NCBI GenBank assembly: GCA_021464245.1
Contig: JADCRB010000043.1
Span: forward strand, 4,086,794-4,150,793
Direction: 5' to 3'
DNA from: Carallia brachiata
Taxonomy: Eukaryota > Streptophyta > Magnoliopsida > Malpighiales > Rhizophoraceae
DNA length: 64,000 bases
The translations under genes and the position numbers were made by a program. Of the stretch, positions 23,891 through 36,820 are shown one piece after another. Below the pieces are notes generated by a model. The model had not been told where the DNA came from. It did not search any database and worked only from the letters and a program-made list of their open reading frames with translations. Within the stretch, counting starts at the first letter, position 1; each line of letters begins with the position of its first letter.

Positions 23891-24809
23891 CCATGGTAGA
23901 CACACTTCTAACTCTCACCATTTGCTATTCATACACATTTTTTTATGGATATAATACATAAATAATCTTAGATTATATAAATTTGTTTGATTATATTTTT
24001 ATTTCAATTCGATGATTATTAAATTTTTTTATATAAATTTAAAATTAAGTTAACTTAATTTATGTTATAAGTAAGTCAAATGAAAAATACTTACATTTTT
24101 TTTTTTTTTTGCTTTGTTGTTTTTGGTAGACAGAATCATGCTTATCCATTTAGGGAAAAAAAAATTCAGATACTTCTCTGTTATGCATGATACAAAATTA
24201 TTTATATATTTATTATTCTTTTGAAATTCAAATGCCAATGTGTGCTTTTTATCAAGAATTTAAGACATGTCTGAGTGTGCAAGGCGAGTGTCAACCATGA
24301 ATTTAGTTTAAAATTAAAATTACTTCATTGCAACTTAAAAGGTCACAAGTCTAGTGGCCTAAACAAATTTTCTATATAGAGAAAAGTTCACCTAATTTTT
24401 ACTCATTGCATAATATGGAAGTTTTTGATGCCTTTTTTTTTTTTTATGTGTTTGTTAACTTATATTTGAGAAATTGTTAGGGGTGTCAAAATAGGTTTCG
24501 TCAAACAAATTCACTACATATATCATCTTTGGATTCAAGCTATAAATGTTTGATCTTAACCGTTAATTTTTAGGGTTATGGTTAACTCATGAGTTAACTT
24601 GCTTTTTCTTAAAAAAAGAAAAGTTAAAGTTTTATTTTTTATTTTTGAGTTAATTTTTATTTCATCATATATTAGAGCATGTTAAAATATATTATTTATT
24701 ATTTATTAACTTGTATCAAAAGTATATAGGCATATAATGCACAAGACTAATTAAAAAAATATTTATTGATGACTATCTATTCACCTGTATCAAAAGTATA
24801 TAGGTATAT
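23891..24809. other. AT-rich intergenic DNA
   Basis: No gene or clear element is seen. A short repeat, cctgtatcaaaagtatatagg (one base varies), occurs near 24712 and 24784, linking this stretch to the next repeat. Confidence 0.45.
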
Positions 24810-25392
24810 GGCTCAGCTACCTCAAGAATAACAAGTGAGCTGACACCTTCATTAAAAACGTGGTAATTTAGCTCGATTAGACCTCGCTCAAATTCGTTCA
24901 TTTATATAAATTAGTGATGCATGAGCCTTATTTTAAAGTTTGTTTAATAAATGAGTTAAATTTAATTAAGGGTAAACTTGACTAGATTAGACTAAAAAAT
25001 ATCTTGTATAAAATTTTATTTATATAATATTAAAAAATTTATTTATTATGTCATAAAGATAATTTTATTGGGCTTAATTTTCAAATTATTTGTTATACAT
25101 ATTTACATTAATAAAATTAAAATAAAATATTTATTTTTATTGGTTAATTTCTTAATTTTACCTATACTAATAATTTTTTAAAAAATTTTAATTATTTTGT
25201 TCATATTATAAAATTAATTAATATGTTACTTTAAAGTTCAACAGTTCGATTTGATAACAAAATGCTTGGTTCGAGCTCAACTCATGACTAAACGGCACTG
25301 ATATTAAATTCTATTTTTAAACTTGTTTAATAAATAAGTCGGCATTTAAATGGGATAAAATTCGACTTGATTTGAGTTATTTGCAACCCTAG
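24810..25392. mobile_element. CTCG-type dispersed repeat, copy 2
   Basis: The right end tttgcaaccctagctgcc and the preceding cgagctcaactcatgac region align with the right half of the repeat at 16137-16966. The left end is diverged, so the start is approximate. Non-coding. Confidence 0.5.
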
Positions 25393-25450
25393 CTGCCTCT
25401 CTTTGGTTGCACTTGCACAAATTCAGCAGGTGATATCAATAATCTCTTCC

Positions 25451-25602
25451 ATTCCTTTTTTTTTTTTTTGGTTAAATATCATAAATTTAAATTAATTGAT
25501 TTGAAAAAATATAAAAATTTAAAAAATTAAAAATTCGAACCACTAACTTTAATTTTGTTAACATATTGTTACTATTATTTGAATTACAAACTCGCTCGCG
25601 TG
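25451..25602 (-). mobile_element. SINE (tRNA-derived), family 1, with 13-bp TSD
   Basis: The 13-mer aataatctcttcc flanks it at 25438-25450 and 25603-25615. Read on the minus strand, it has a box-A-like GTTTGTAATTCAAATAATAG near the 5' end, a box-B-like GTGGTTCGAATTTT, an AT-rich body and a 3' end TTTAACC followed by an A tail. It closely resembles 30594-30719. Being non-autonomous, it would rely on LINE machinery. Confidence 0.75.
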
Positions 25603-25615
25603 AATAATCTCTTCC

Positions 25616-26639
25616 GCTCCTGCCAACACGAATAAGATGGAAACGGCCAAAGAAAGGGTTGTCTGCGGTGCCGCGGCCAGCTGCGGCACGAAACAAAGAA
25701 ACAAAGACGCACGGTCCCGACAGGTGCCAATTCAATATTCTACATCGATTTTATGCCAATATTTGTCCTACACTGCACACAAGTACACTCTGAGCAAGGT
25801 GTAAAATTTGTAAGGAATCGTTGAGAAATGTTTGAATGTACTTTGTAATTTCAGTAAACCACATTTCATAGTATAGTTAGAATTTTGAGAGTTCAAAAAC
25901 TGCTAATATTAGACTCAAGGCCTTGCGGTACCAAAAATTAAAAATATATTTTACGAAAAAATAGATCATTCAAAAAAATCCAATCAGTTTTCATATTTCA
26001 CAACTCTCTTACACTCAACACTGAATATGGACATATTATTCATATAATTTTCTTTGTTATATTTTTAATTACTTATTATTTATTTTTTTTGAATTTTTTT
26101 ATTTTTGATATTTGAAAATTTAATATTTATATTCTTACAATTTCATTTATTAAATAAGTCCACAAAATAAAGGACATAAATAATAATTCTAGCGTCAATT
26201 AATATAGTTCATACGGTCAAAATGATCAAATTAAATTAAAATTTTTAATAACAATTTGACTAATTTTATTCATAAGGTAATTTAATTGTTCTTTTAAAAA
26301 TTTTAAAAATGACAGTAATAATTTCCTTTGAATAGAGAGACGAAATGACCAAAACGGACCACTCCCACTTTCGGCTGCTCCTAATCCACGCCCCTCACTC
26401 CATCTCTCTAGCCATTAATTTTACTCGGATTTGGTTTTTTAGGTACCTGAGCTAGCACGCATTTACTCATAGGACGCAGCCTAATGTCCTACGGACAAAA
26501 GGTGACAGTCTTCCTCAGCTAATAATTGCCCGGTTACTTTCGCATATGCAATTTGCTCCGCTGAGCCAAAAGTGCCAAAGCCGGCTTGCCCGCAGTATCT
26601 TTAATTGTTGGGAGTCGAAGATAACCTTTTTTTTTTTTT
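25616..26639. other. intergenic DNA
   Basis: Two more GC-balanced patches (about 25610-25740 and 26340-26620) are separated by AT-rich sequence. Neither has a supported gene or RNA structure. Confidence 0.4.
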
Positions 26640-28030
26640 TTTTAATGTTATAATTACTTAATTATAGTATAATCGTTTAAATATTTATTCGTATCATAGA
26701 AGTTATGAAATTTAAATTCTATTTAAGTATTTAGGGTAACTAAACATATGTCTTTCTTTATAGTTATTTTTTGATGCAAGAAAATTATTTTATTAATATT
26801 TTTTGAATCTATACACAAGACTGATATAAAAGTATCGAAAATATTTGTGTAAAGTATAAGAAGATCTCGACTCTAGTCACCTACATTTCATAAAGTCAAA
26901 ACAACCCTTCGTAAACAGGACTCATAGTTCGTTGAGACATAATCTTCTGGCGAAAATACAAACCGAACAAAGACTAAACTCACCTAACCACAGATAATTA
27001 ACTAGATTTAATCCGATCAAACAACTCTGTCAATGACAGAAAATACTGTACTTTGGTAGATCCATGACGAAAATTGATCGAATAAATCTGAAATCAATTT
27101 CCAAAGATACTATACTACATCCTACAGAGAGACAACAACAAAAAACCCACAATACATGGCAAAACCCTTCCCAAAAGACTCTAAAGGAGACAAAAGTGGT
27201 TTTGATCAGCAGAGGTGGCAACGGCGACCCCATCGACAGCGATGACTGCCTGGAGGCAGACAACTGCAGCGACAAGGACAAGGTGGAATTGTGAACAGCA
27301 GAAATGGCGGTTCTAGCAGTGGATGGATCAGTGGATTCGGAAGTAGCACCACCAGATTTAGCGGCGGTTGGAAAACTTTGGTGATTGCTCTGATAGCTGG
27401 TACATCGATGTCAAAGGCAAAAAGGCTCTCAGAGATAACGTCACTGGTTGCTGGTACGATGACGTAGATGACAAAGAGGATAGCTAAAATAGTGAAAACG
27501 AAGTGCGGCCGGTGAGGAGCCCAGATCTGTCGTTGGGAAGGCCGTGGGTGGACTGTACTTGACTAGATCTATAGAGAAAGACAGTGAGAGGGGAGGAAAA
27601 AGAGGATTTTAGAAGGAAAGGATAGGAAGAAGGGGGAGGAAGCCATGGAGAAAAAGAAAGGAAGAAAGGAAAAGGAAAAAACTGAGCAAAGAGTGGAGGA
27701 AGAGAGGGCCACCACCTTCAGCCAGTTGGTGCCTTGGGATTCTTTTGGTGCAAAGGGTTAGTGAAAGAGGAAGAGGAGAGAGAGAGAGACTTGCTTTTCC
27801 TCTTATTTACACATGTCTCTCTTTATAGTTATAGGAGTGACTCAGCAAATTTTTTGTGGATTTTAAAATTATATAATAATTTAGCATAACAATCTTTATC
27901 TACAATACACAATAAATCGACACAATTCTGCATGATATGTCAGTCAAAAAAAGAAAATTTTGAATGATCTATTTCTTTTTTTTAACAAAAAAATCTATCG
28001 TAGGTATATCGATTGTCAAATCTGTAAATT
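26640..28030. repeat. GC-cored dispersed repeat, copy A
   Basis: The left flank contains ttattaatattttttgaatc, tatacacaagactgatataa, and cctaaccacagataattaac, which align with 38570-38740. The right flank aataatttagcataacaatc aligns with 39670-39690. Between them is a GC-rich core with GGCGGC/GCAGC codon-like repeats, then a GA-rich tract. Short frames in the core have no recognisable domain. It may be a large non-autonomous retroelement (LARD/TRIM-like), but LTRs and primer sites were not found. Confidence 0.45.
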
Positions 28031-28799
28031 AAGACTGAAATAAACTCAGTTTATCGTACCTTATTCAATCACCCCGAAGAGGCAAACTCACTACCTGATT
28101 ATTGTTAGGTCTAGTAGGCCTTCATTGCACCCAACTATGGTGTAATGAGTTGTGAACCTACAACTATACTTCTGCATAATCCTTTTTATTCTGGACATGT
28201 AATAGCGTAGAAATTTGAATTCGGATCGTTACGAAAAAAGACGTGCTAAGTTAGTACTATATTTTCATTTCGAATAATTAAAACTCCACTTTTACTTTTT
28301 CATTTCTTATAAAAAAGAAAAATTAAGGTTTTTAATGTTATAGCATTGTAGCTTGTTTGCAATCGTGGCATATTTCGTTATGTAATGCTTTAGTAGATGT
28401 TAGGAGGATGAAGATTCGAATTTTACAGTGGGGTAATGACAAAGGTGTTTTTGTATTTATATGCTGAAAGCATGCTACCCAAGTCATTTACAATTCCACG
28501 GCCGTGGCACATGCTTTCTTTTTTATATCTACTTCTATTTTTTTCATGAATTTATCAAATTATGAATTAAATAATAAAAAAATAATTTTTTCATGTTCAT
28601 AGATATCGTACCTTTTTTTTAAATTAGAGTTCAAAATCTCGAGGACAATAATTCAAATTAGTAAACATTAGAATGTCTTTTTTTTTTTTTTTTTTCAGCA
28701 CACATGTAAAGAAACTTACGTACTCTCTTTTTCTTGATGCCTTTTTTTAGTCTACTCGAGGACATATATATAGGTCATACCATTTTTTTTAACATTTAT
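28031..28799. other. intergenic DNA
   Basis: AT-rich, with a T18-20 run near 28677 and no supported gene. A segment at 28355-28440 ending gaagattcgaattttac faintly resembles a tRNA-like box B, but there is not enough for a SINE call. Confidence 0.4.
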
Positions 28800-29215
28800 G
28801 GCCTGTTTGGTTTTAAAAGAAACCATAAGAAAGATTTCAATTCTAATTAAAAATATCATTATTATTATTATATTATTTTTTTATCACTTTCTTTTTTATG
28901 TATTTTTATTTTTTTAAATAATTTATTTTTTTCATAACTTTTTATCTCACAACTCTCTTTATTATTTTTTTCTCACCATTTTCTTTCTCATTTATTTCCC
29001 ATTTACCCAAACAACTTACTTTTCTCATAACTTTTTATCTCATAACTTTCTTTATTATTTTTATTTTTATCATTTTCTTTCTCACATATTTCTCATCTAT
29101 TCAAATAATATTTTTCATAAAAAAAATTTTTATAATTTTTTTTCTGGTCACTTTCTCACAAATCCTATAGACTATACAAGTTAGGTTTCTTTTCATTCTC
29201 ATAAGATTGTTCTCA
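28800..29215. repeat. T/A-rich MITE-like repeat with internal duplication
   Basis: The left border ggcctgtttggttttaaaag is a common MITE-style terminus. Inside, a roughly 93-bp T-rich unit starting cataactttttatctca occurs twice in tandem (near 28934 and 29027). The right border is unclear. Similar T-rich blocks with 'gtttgg' borders recur at 32565, 40225 and 58145. Confidence 0.45.
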
Positions 29216-30496
29216 ATTTTTTTTTTTTTAAGGACCATTCACGTAAAATTGTTGACTTAACGAAAACCACGCAGCCTATAAATATTCTAATTTGATATTA
29301 AAATTTAATGCGCCGACATAGAACGTAGATTTTCTTGAATTTACAAGAGTACAGGAGTGTAGTGAAAGCGTTAAAACTCTTATAACTTACAAGCATTATA
29401 TGGTCTCAAATTCAGCCTTTGTTTGCTGGCATGTACAATCAGTTTTGCAGCTACACTTGCACCCAATGTCCGGAGGAACTGGCAATTACAACTATGTACC
29501 ATGCGGTTAACTACCACCGGCAATATTGTCTCCTTATTTACTCTACAAATTGAAAATTACATTCCAAATTATTATAAAGAAATATTCGGTAAAATTCTTT
29601 ATGTAAATTAGAGTAAAATTAAAGTAATATAAATCATTGAACGATTGAATTTAAGAAAAAGAAAAAATATTTAAACTATTGGATACCGTTAGATAAATTT
29701 TATAATCACTTTGATACTATTTAAAACGCAGTCATATGTTATAATTCATTATTGTATCAAACATCAACACCCGGTCTATTTCATTACGCTGCTCGCATAG
29801 GATGGGAAAATTACTGCATCTTACTAATTTATTAACGTCAGCGCGCGATGGCTCTGATTGATAAAACTGTTAACAAATTATATCAAATTATACCAAATCG
29901 ACGCTCAATTTTATTAATTTCAAAATATCGCACAAGTGACATAGACATCAAATTACATCCACAAACCACACTAATAAGATCTAGACCGGCCACACTTTTA
30001 GTATCTCTTCTCTTTCTCAACCGTGAGACTTCTATCTCTTTGACTACAGTTATTATTCTTTTCCATGTTCGTTCACTTAGAGGATTAAAGAGATATGGAG
30101 TTATATAGGACAGGATGCGTTGGTTACTAGTAAGTAGTAACCATCTTTGTGCCATTTTTCAGTAGTTATTCTCCACATCATTCAATCTTAACCTGTCAAT
30201 TTGAACATATTTGAGCCGACCCATAAATCAACATATTTCAAATTTATAACGATAGTTTAATCATAGGTTACATTGATCAATCAACGTCACAAATTGTGTA
30301 GCCCCACAAACTTACAAAGTAATAAGAAAATTTCAGGTTTTATTAATTATCAAAGCCTAATAAGCTAGATTCACGTCACAACTATAGTACCATTAAACTC
30401 TTGGAAAGAAAAATATTGGAACAACCACATATATACCTGTGTCTTGTAGAATTGGGTCCCTATAATGCAGCACAATATTATTGAGTTGCACCAAAT
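29216..30496. other. intergenic DNA
   Basis: Mixed composition. Open frames at 29423-29611 and 29848-30108 lack domains. No gene called. Confidence 0.4.
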
Positions 30497-30537
30497 TTGG
30501 ATACGATACCAGTCAAAAAAAAAAAAAATTGGATACG
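30497..30537 (+). repeat. micro-insertion: ATACCAGTC-A(n) between 9-bp direct repeats
   Basis: ttggatacg lies at 30497-30505 and 30529-30537. The insert is ataccagtc followed by about 14 A. Its layout matches the other tail-only insertions and it sits about 45 bp from a SINE. Confidence 0.6.
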
Positions 30538-30593
30538 GTAACTTCCTTGTCAGTAAGTTAAAATTATATTGGACTAAGATTTAAAGAGTTGTT

Positions 30594-30719
30594 ACTGTAA
30601 ATTTATAATTCAAACAGTATTAATAATATATTAATAAATATGAAATCGAGAATTAAAATTTTTAATTTTTTTAATTATTTTAAATTAATTTAAATTTAAA
30701 AAAAATTTAAAAAAAATTC
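30594..30719 (+). mobile_element. SINE, family 1, with 11-bp TSD
   Basis: The 11-mer aaagagttgtt flanks it at 30583-30593 and 30720-30730. The body aligns with the minus-strand SINE at 25451-25602 (tttataattcaaacagta against tttgtaattcaaataata, then both reach aatttttaattttttt) and ends in an A-rich tail. Box B is degenerate, so the copy is probably old. Confidence 0.7.
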
Positions 30720-30730
30720 AAAGAGTTGTT

Positions 30731-33700
30731 CAAGTGGCTTTATTGATGCTGCTTGATCGTACTCTCTGCTTTCCATACCACCGCTGTCGATGTAGTTATT
30801 TGATCTATCGAAATAAATGCTGCACCCCAACAACTGCTTCATGAACTTTAAACAGAGTGTTGAATAATTTATTTATATTTCCAACGTTTTTTTGTTTTTC
30901 GTGAGAAAGGATTGTGGTACATAGAAATCCGTGATAAATAGGCACTAATTTTAAAAGGAAAGTTAAAAAAAAAAAAAATAACTATGTTATGTGTAGAAAG
31001 CAGCGACAAATGAAGGCTATAATTTTATTTTATTTTATTTTATTTTTTAACATAAGATGTAGAAACTCAATTTTGGTGTGAATCTGAAGAAAATGAGATT
31101 TGAAATTGTAACGTATATAACAACTTTACTTTCTTGACCCAATAAAACTAAACCTGTTGGTTCAAACGTGAAGGCTATGAAATAAATTGACACATATTGT
31201 TTATTGAGATAAACTAATTGTCATTAAAAATTTAATAGTTTCACTTAAATAATTTTAAAAAAGTTACAAAATAATATAAATAGTTAAATAATTATATTTA
31301 TAAAAAAATATAAAATTGATAAATTATTAAAAACGTTGCATGAAATTATATAACTACTTATAATTATATATTTAAGGCATAGTGTTACTCAAACTTGAAA
31401 TGGCAGAAGCAAGCACGAGAATGATTGAAAGGTATTTATGAATTATGAAGGGAACACCGAATCCAAATGGGCCAAGTCGTTTGATTATAGAATTAAAGCA
31501 AAGTTGTACTATCCATGTAAAATTTTATTATCTAGAGTATGAATAAGAATGAGATTTTAATTTAATTAGAATGAGATAGTGGACTTCAACTACATAGATA
31601 GGGTTTGATTTCTCACTCATACCCTCACTTATCTCGTCCCCCAACCCCTAAGCTACTAGTTTTACAGAAAAAAAAAATCGCATGCATGCACGTTGCTAAA
31701 TGCCTATCATTGTCACAACAGTCTATACATCATTTCCAGTTCAACCTAACCAAGCAGAGGGCCTTACTGATTGAATCAATGGATAGCGTACACCATATAC
31801 ATTTCACTTTATATGTCCACGTCCTTAAGATTGTCCAAGATATCGGCATCTTCCAATATTCAGATGGAGATTCTGTTTACATAAGGCAATAGGCTATTCT
31901 GTGAACCTCTCATTGAATGCTAGAGTTACGAAAGTACTACGAAATGGTTTGAATATACTTCTAGATGCTTTAATACTATAACTATCTGGGAATGTTTAGA
32001 TTCTACTAAGCCAAATGTTATGCCTATTGATCATGTTTTTTTTTTTTTTTTCTGAGAGGAACTATTAATCATGTTGATAATATAAAAAGTGCTCTTGCCC
32101 AAGTTGCCCTTTCCCATGTAGGGGAGTTGAATTTGGAGTTGCCCTTTCATTAATCGACAGTGATATGCTTGTTCGTAATTTTCTTGTTGAATGAAATGTC
32201 ATTTGAGGAAGAGCATGAGCGACAATTTGAGGGTGAGCTGGTTGGTGCCTTGAGAGATCAAATCATTGCATTGAAAGAAGAAAAAGGATGTATTAAGAAA
32301 GCAAATTATTGGCCGACTAATTCATGAAGATTTCTAAAAGGAGAATGAAGAACTTGCTTCCAACGCATACTCTCGTGATTTTTTTTTTCCTGTTAAAAAG
32401 TCTTTCCAGTCATTAATTACTTAATAAAAGTATCTTTCTGAATTAGAATTTTAAATTTTACATCAATGCATCACTCTCACTCTTTTATTTTTAAAATCAG
32501 AGAATTTCAAACTTCCAAGTTAAATATTTAAATTTTTAATCATTGGATAGCAAGGACAATCTCTTGCAGTGTGCTTAGTTTGGCATTAGAAAAGAAAAAG
32601 AAAAGGAAACTAAAGAATTCAAGACATTTTTCCACGTTTGGGAATATAAGAAAAGCATGGGAGAAATAAAAAGGAGGTGGTGTCAAATCAATAAGGAAAA
32701 TAAAAAAAATTTAAAAGTATTAAGATAAAAATAATTTTAATTTATTGTTTTTATTATAGGGGTATTTTTATAATTTTAATTTATTATTTAATTATTTATA
32801 AAAATATTTTTATAATTTTATTTACACACTTTTTTTATCATTTTTTCATACAATTTAAAAATAAAATTTTATTTTTTTATTTTTTTCACATAATTTTTTT
32901 TCCATATTTTTTTTCTTACTAAAATTTTACCATTCAAAAGATTGAATTGATTAACGGGAATGTGAACTTGAAAATGAGATCATTGATTTGGGACTAAATA
33001 CTTTTTTGTACGTTGGAAGATTTGTTATGCTTCTTATATCCTGTAATTTTTTTTTCTTCCTATTCAATAGATTGCAGTATGAAATATTTTTAATTTTGGA
33101 CTTCAGATTTGCAATCACTGTGTGTACGCAAGGAGCGACGACTCCGCGCAAAATATCGTGCTGTAGCAAATTAGTAGGAATGAGACAGTTATTTGTTTCC
33201 GCCATCCTATTATTATTTTCCTAATGTATATTTTTTTATAAATACTATTATGTATATACGTAATTTCGTCACACAAAAAATATATAATTAATTTAATAAT
33301 TTATTTATTTTTTTAAATTTAATGTATTTTTTTATAATGTAATAATATAAATATTTACATGTTAACTTATATCTATTATTATGTATCTATGTAATTTTTT
33401 TTATTTTATAAATATCCCACAACTAATATACTGACTCTTAGACAAGAATTAAAAGCGACAAGCAACATGCAATGAGAGGCATACAACGAGAAAAGAAATA
33501 AAGGCCTGTTTGGGACAAAACTATGTCCTTGTAGAGGAGGCATGCTTGACGTTTCCCTATCAAAGTTTGTAGCTTGAAAAAGCAATGGGCCACAAGCAAC
33601 TTTTCCGATATAAATATTCTCCTCATCTCTATCCCCTGCTTATCCAGCGACCAACCGATTGCCCATAATGAAATCAAATCATCCATTCATTCTCAGATTA

Positions 33701-34299
33701 CCTCCAAAGTAATCCTCTTCGCATTTTGTTGTTTTTTTGTTTTTTTCCTTGGGTGGCCAGCAAAAACATCTTTTGAACCATAGTATAACTTATGACCAAC
33801 GTTGAAATTAATCGAGATTTTATGTTAAATAAACTATAATTGAGTCAGCTAGTTGAGGATGGCAAAAACCAAAAAAAGAAAAAAAAAATTAGAGAAATAC
33901 AAGAGATTAACGATGTGAGAACATCATGTAAAAAACAAAGAAGTTATTAGTCTAAAATGGAACCCACATATTTGCTATATATATATATATATATATATGT
34001 ACACACACGTAGAATGTATAGACAATCAAAATTAAAAAAAATATTAGATAAAAATATTTAAATAATAATAATTAATAATAAAATGATATAAATAATTAAA
34101 AAATTAAAATGTTAAAAAAATAAATAAATTTTATAATATTATTAAATAAATTATATTATTATTTTATTATTATATAAAATTAATTTGTATGATAAAATTT
34201 TAATACATATCATTATAAAAAATTAACCGCATCGTCCCGGACTGAAAGGGAAAGAAAAAACACGAAAGAGGGCAAAGTTTAAAAAAAGCAAAGCAGTCT
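30731..34299. other. intergenic DNA with scattered repeats
   Basis: Mainly AT-rich. 31600-32390 is more complex and includes a short frame near 32190-32330 reading EEEHERQFEGELVGALRDQI, a possible coiled-coil exon relic too short to name. A T-rich MITE-like block lies at about 32565-32940, bordered by tgcttagtttggcatt. A tatata run lies at about 33976-33998. No gene is supported. Confidence 0.4.
32024..32075 (-). repeat. micro-insertion with oligo(T) and 14-bp imperfect repeat
   Basis: ctattgatcatgtt (32024-32037) and ctattaatcatgtt (32062-32075) differ at one base. The 24 bases between them are about 14 T followed by ctgagaggaa, an A-tailed insert on the minus strand. Confidence 0.5.
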
Positions 34300-35050
34300 C
34301 CAAGAGTCCATCATTTCATCATCTCGGAATCCCCATATGCAATAATGTGTGTTTGACGTTGACGTGTCAGCAGCAGAGGTGTGGCCTAGACAGTGCCACT
34401 TGGGCCCACAACATGGCACACCGCACACCTCTAGGTCTCCGCTTCTTTTCCATCATTTGACCCCACCGAATATAAATTTAAGAAAATGTTTGTAAGTATA
34501 TGATTTTTTTTATTATTTTTAAATATAATTTTTTTATAATTATATATATATTTTGTATAATTATAATAATAAAAGGTGATGAAAAATATTATTATTTTTT
34601 TATTGTATATTTTTTTATTTATAATTACACAAAAAATATTTATAATTGTATAAAAAAATACATATAAACATAATTAAAAAAAATTATATGATCATGGAGC
34701 CCTGTAAATTTAACGATTTTAGCGAGAAGCTGCGTAGGGAGGGATGATGTTTTTGTAAGCTGGCATTGTTTGTTTGTTATAGGTGTTGGGCTTTGAGAGA
34801 GCAAGGTGCTAAATAAATACTTTTGTTTTTATTTTTCTTTCTTTTTGTTTTTAGTTAATGAGTTTCTTTTTTGTTAACGTTTTTTAGATAGAGAACAAGT
34901 TAGCTTCGTTCCCAATTTGCCGACAGCCAGAGTTGGGCCCACCTGGCCCCCCACGTCCTCCATCTTTTAAATTTTCTTGTCCCCACCTGCGTCATCCTTT
35001 AGCTAATCCACCTTCCATCCCGAGCCATCGTTTCTTCGGATATTTTTTTT
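34300..35050. promoter_or_regulatory. GC-richer island with promoter-like motifs
   Basis: Against an AT-rich background this segment holds gttgacgttgacgtgtcag (TTGAC and TGACG elements), two gggcccac motifs, an inverted pair agaggtgtg...cacacctct and cgaatataaattt, a possible TATA. No coding frame follows on either strand, so it could be a relic promoter, a distal regulatory block or an unrecognised non-coding RNA locus. Confidence 0.25.
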
Positions 35051-36374
35051 AATAAATCAAATGATTATTAATTAATCTGATAAATATTAATAAAAAAAAT
35101 TTAAAAATACATTAAAAAGTGCAATGTATTTTAAAGAATCAAAGCTCCTTAAATTACATTTAAATTGAGATAAAAAAATTATTAAGAATAGTTCTAATAC
35201 TGTGGCCTTAAAGGTTACCGGCCTTTTGACCAATCTAAAGAGTTTTTCTTTAGATATTTTGATGGTATATAGTGGTCCGATTTTTTTTTAATTTTAATTA
35301 TATAATAATTAATATTGCTATATATTTACTACTTTTTATTAAGAGTGAACTAGTAATTTTTTTTTAAATTTCATTAAGGGTTAATTTAATTTTATATTTA
35401 AATATAAATCTTTCGTCAACTTATATGAGATTCAACACCCAAAATATTCTTGGTACAAATATAAATTCTTTTTTATGATTTCTTACAATGGAGGGTTGCA
35501 TCAGACTCTGATAAAACAATCTTTTCTTTTTCACAAGAATAGTTTATGTGCTTCGAACTTGTGCTCATTATTTTCAAGTTTTTCAGTAGGCAGGCAAAGA
35601 ATTTGGTGAGAGAGCAATCTAACAATCTTTCTTTGTATTTTTTTTCTTAAAAAACTAAATTTGAAATTTACTTAATATTATTTCAAATGTACTTACTGTT
35701 ATTCTATAACTTTATTTTTTAACAAAATAAATATTTTCAAAATTCGTTTTTGTTTTCCTAATTTCCTTTGGATGATCTCTGACCTTGTTTTTTTACTCAC
35801 AGAACTTTTCTCTATTCAATTGGAGAATACTTTATCGGTCAAAAAAATTTAAATATATAAGCGATATGAATAGGAGTTCACAAATATGTAATTGTTATCA
35901 TCAATTATAGTTTTTACATTTTTTCGTACATAATAATTAATATTATAATGTAACAAGGTGAATTCTTGTCCGAACTATGCCAGTTTTTCGGATTTGGTGT
36001 AATAAAATTCGAAAAATTACCGTTGTGGTTCAATTGGGGTGAAGTTTCGCTGTGGAAATTTGAGTGGCTTGCCAATTACTTTCGTACGAAAGTGCCCCTA
36101 GACCGCCAAGCAAATATCCAAATGATGCATCAAGAGCTGCAGTACACAGTTCCACATTATTGTGCAATTACTGACTACTAGTTGTTTGGCCAATTAAAGA
36201 TTCGTGGGGCATTCGGGAGATGTGCTTTTTTTTTCTCCCCTGTTTTTCTCAATTCACTGCGGCTGTGGCCGGTCTGTCTAGGTAATATGTCACTTTCAAA
36301 TGGATTAGGCACTTGGGGTTAAATAGAAGTGAAAACATTGGAATGGTGCATCCCCATGTTGCCGTAACCGAAGC
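35051..36374. other. intergenic DNA with one orphan open frame
   Basis: AT-rich to about 35940. The frame at 35966-36181 (71 codons, Trp- and Phe-rich, ending in a stop) is base-balanced, unlike its surroundings. It has no recognised domain and is not called as a gene. Confidence 0.4.
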
Positions 36375-36755
36375 GGACATCAAACTGAAAAAATTAGTAA
36401 TTAAAAATTTAACTTATTTGATTAGTATTTGAATTTATAAAATTAATATTTAATAATAAATATATATTTATAAAAATAATCACAAAAATAATACTTATAG
36501 ATAATAATTGAATATTAATTTTTTAGTTTTAAAGAATAAATTGAAAATTTCAATTAAATTTGGGACTTAAGTTATAGTTCTAATAAAATTCGACATTTGT
36601 TGGTTCGGTCTGACTGGTCTAATTTATACCGATTTTAATTAAGTTTAATCGGTTTAAAAATTAAAGACGGATTGACCATGAACCGGACCGAAGATCTAGT
36701 CAATCATTGGTTTAACCAGCTAAACAAGCCTGTCCAATTTGATTTTGACAACTAT
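36375..36755. repeat. AACCGG-type dispersed repeat, copy 2
   Basis: The right part (gaccggaccgaag-like motifs, ggtttaaccagctaaacaag) matches the right ends of the copies at 23285 and 60329. The left end is diverged and approximate. Confidence 0.5.
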
Positions 36756-36820
36756 AATCCATCCATGATTTGATTTGTTTTGCAGCGATACTATCTTCAA
36801 GCCAGCATGGGATCTATTAA

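Noticed and set aside
27030..27294. Opposed frames of 76-83 codons
   Set aside because: They lie in GC-cored repeat copy A and overlap on both strands.
35966..36181. 71-codon Trp/Phe-rich frame
   Set aside because: Base-balanced, but too short, unrecognised and without gene context. Mentioned only as an orphan frame.
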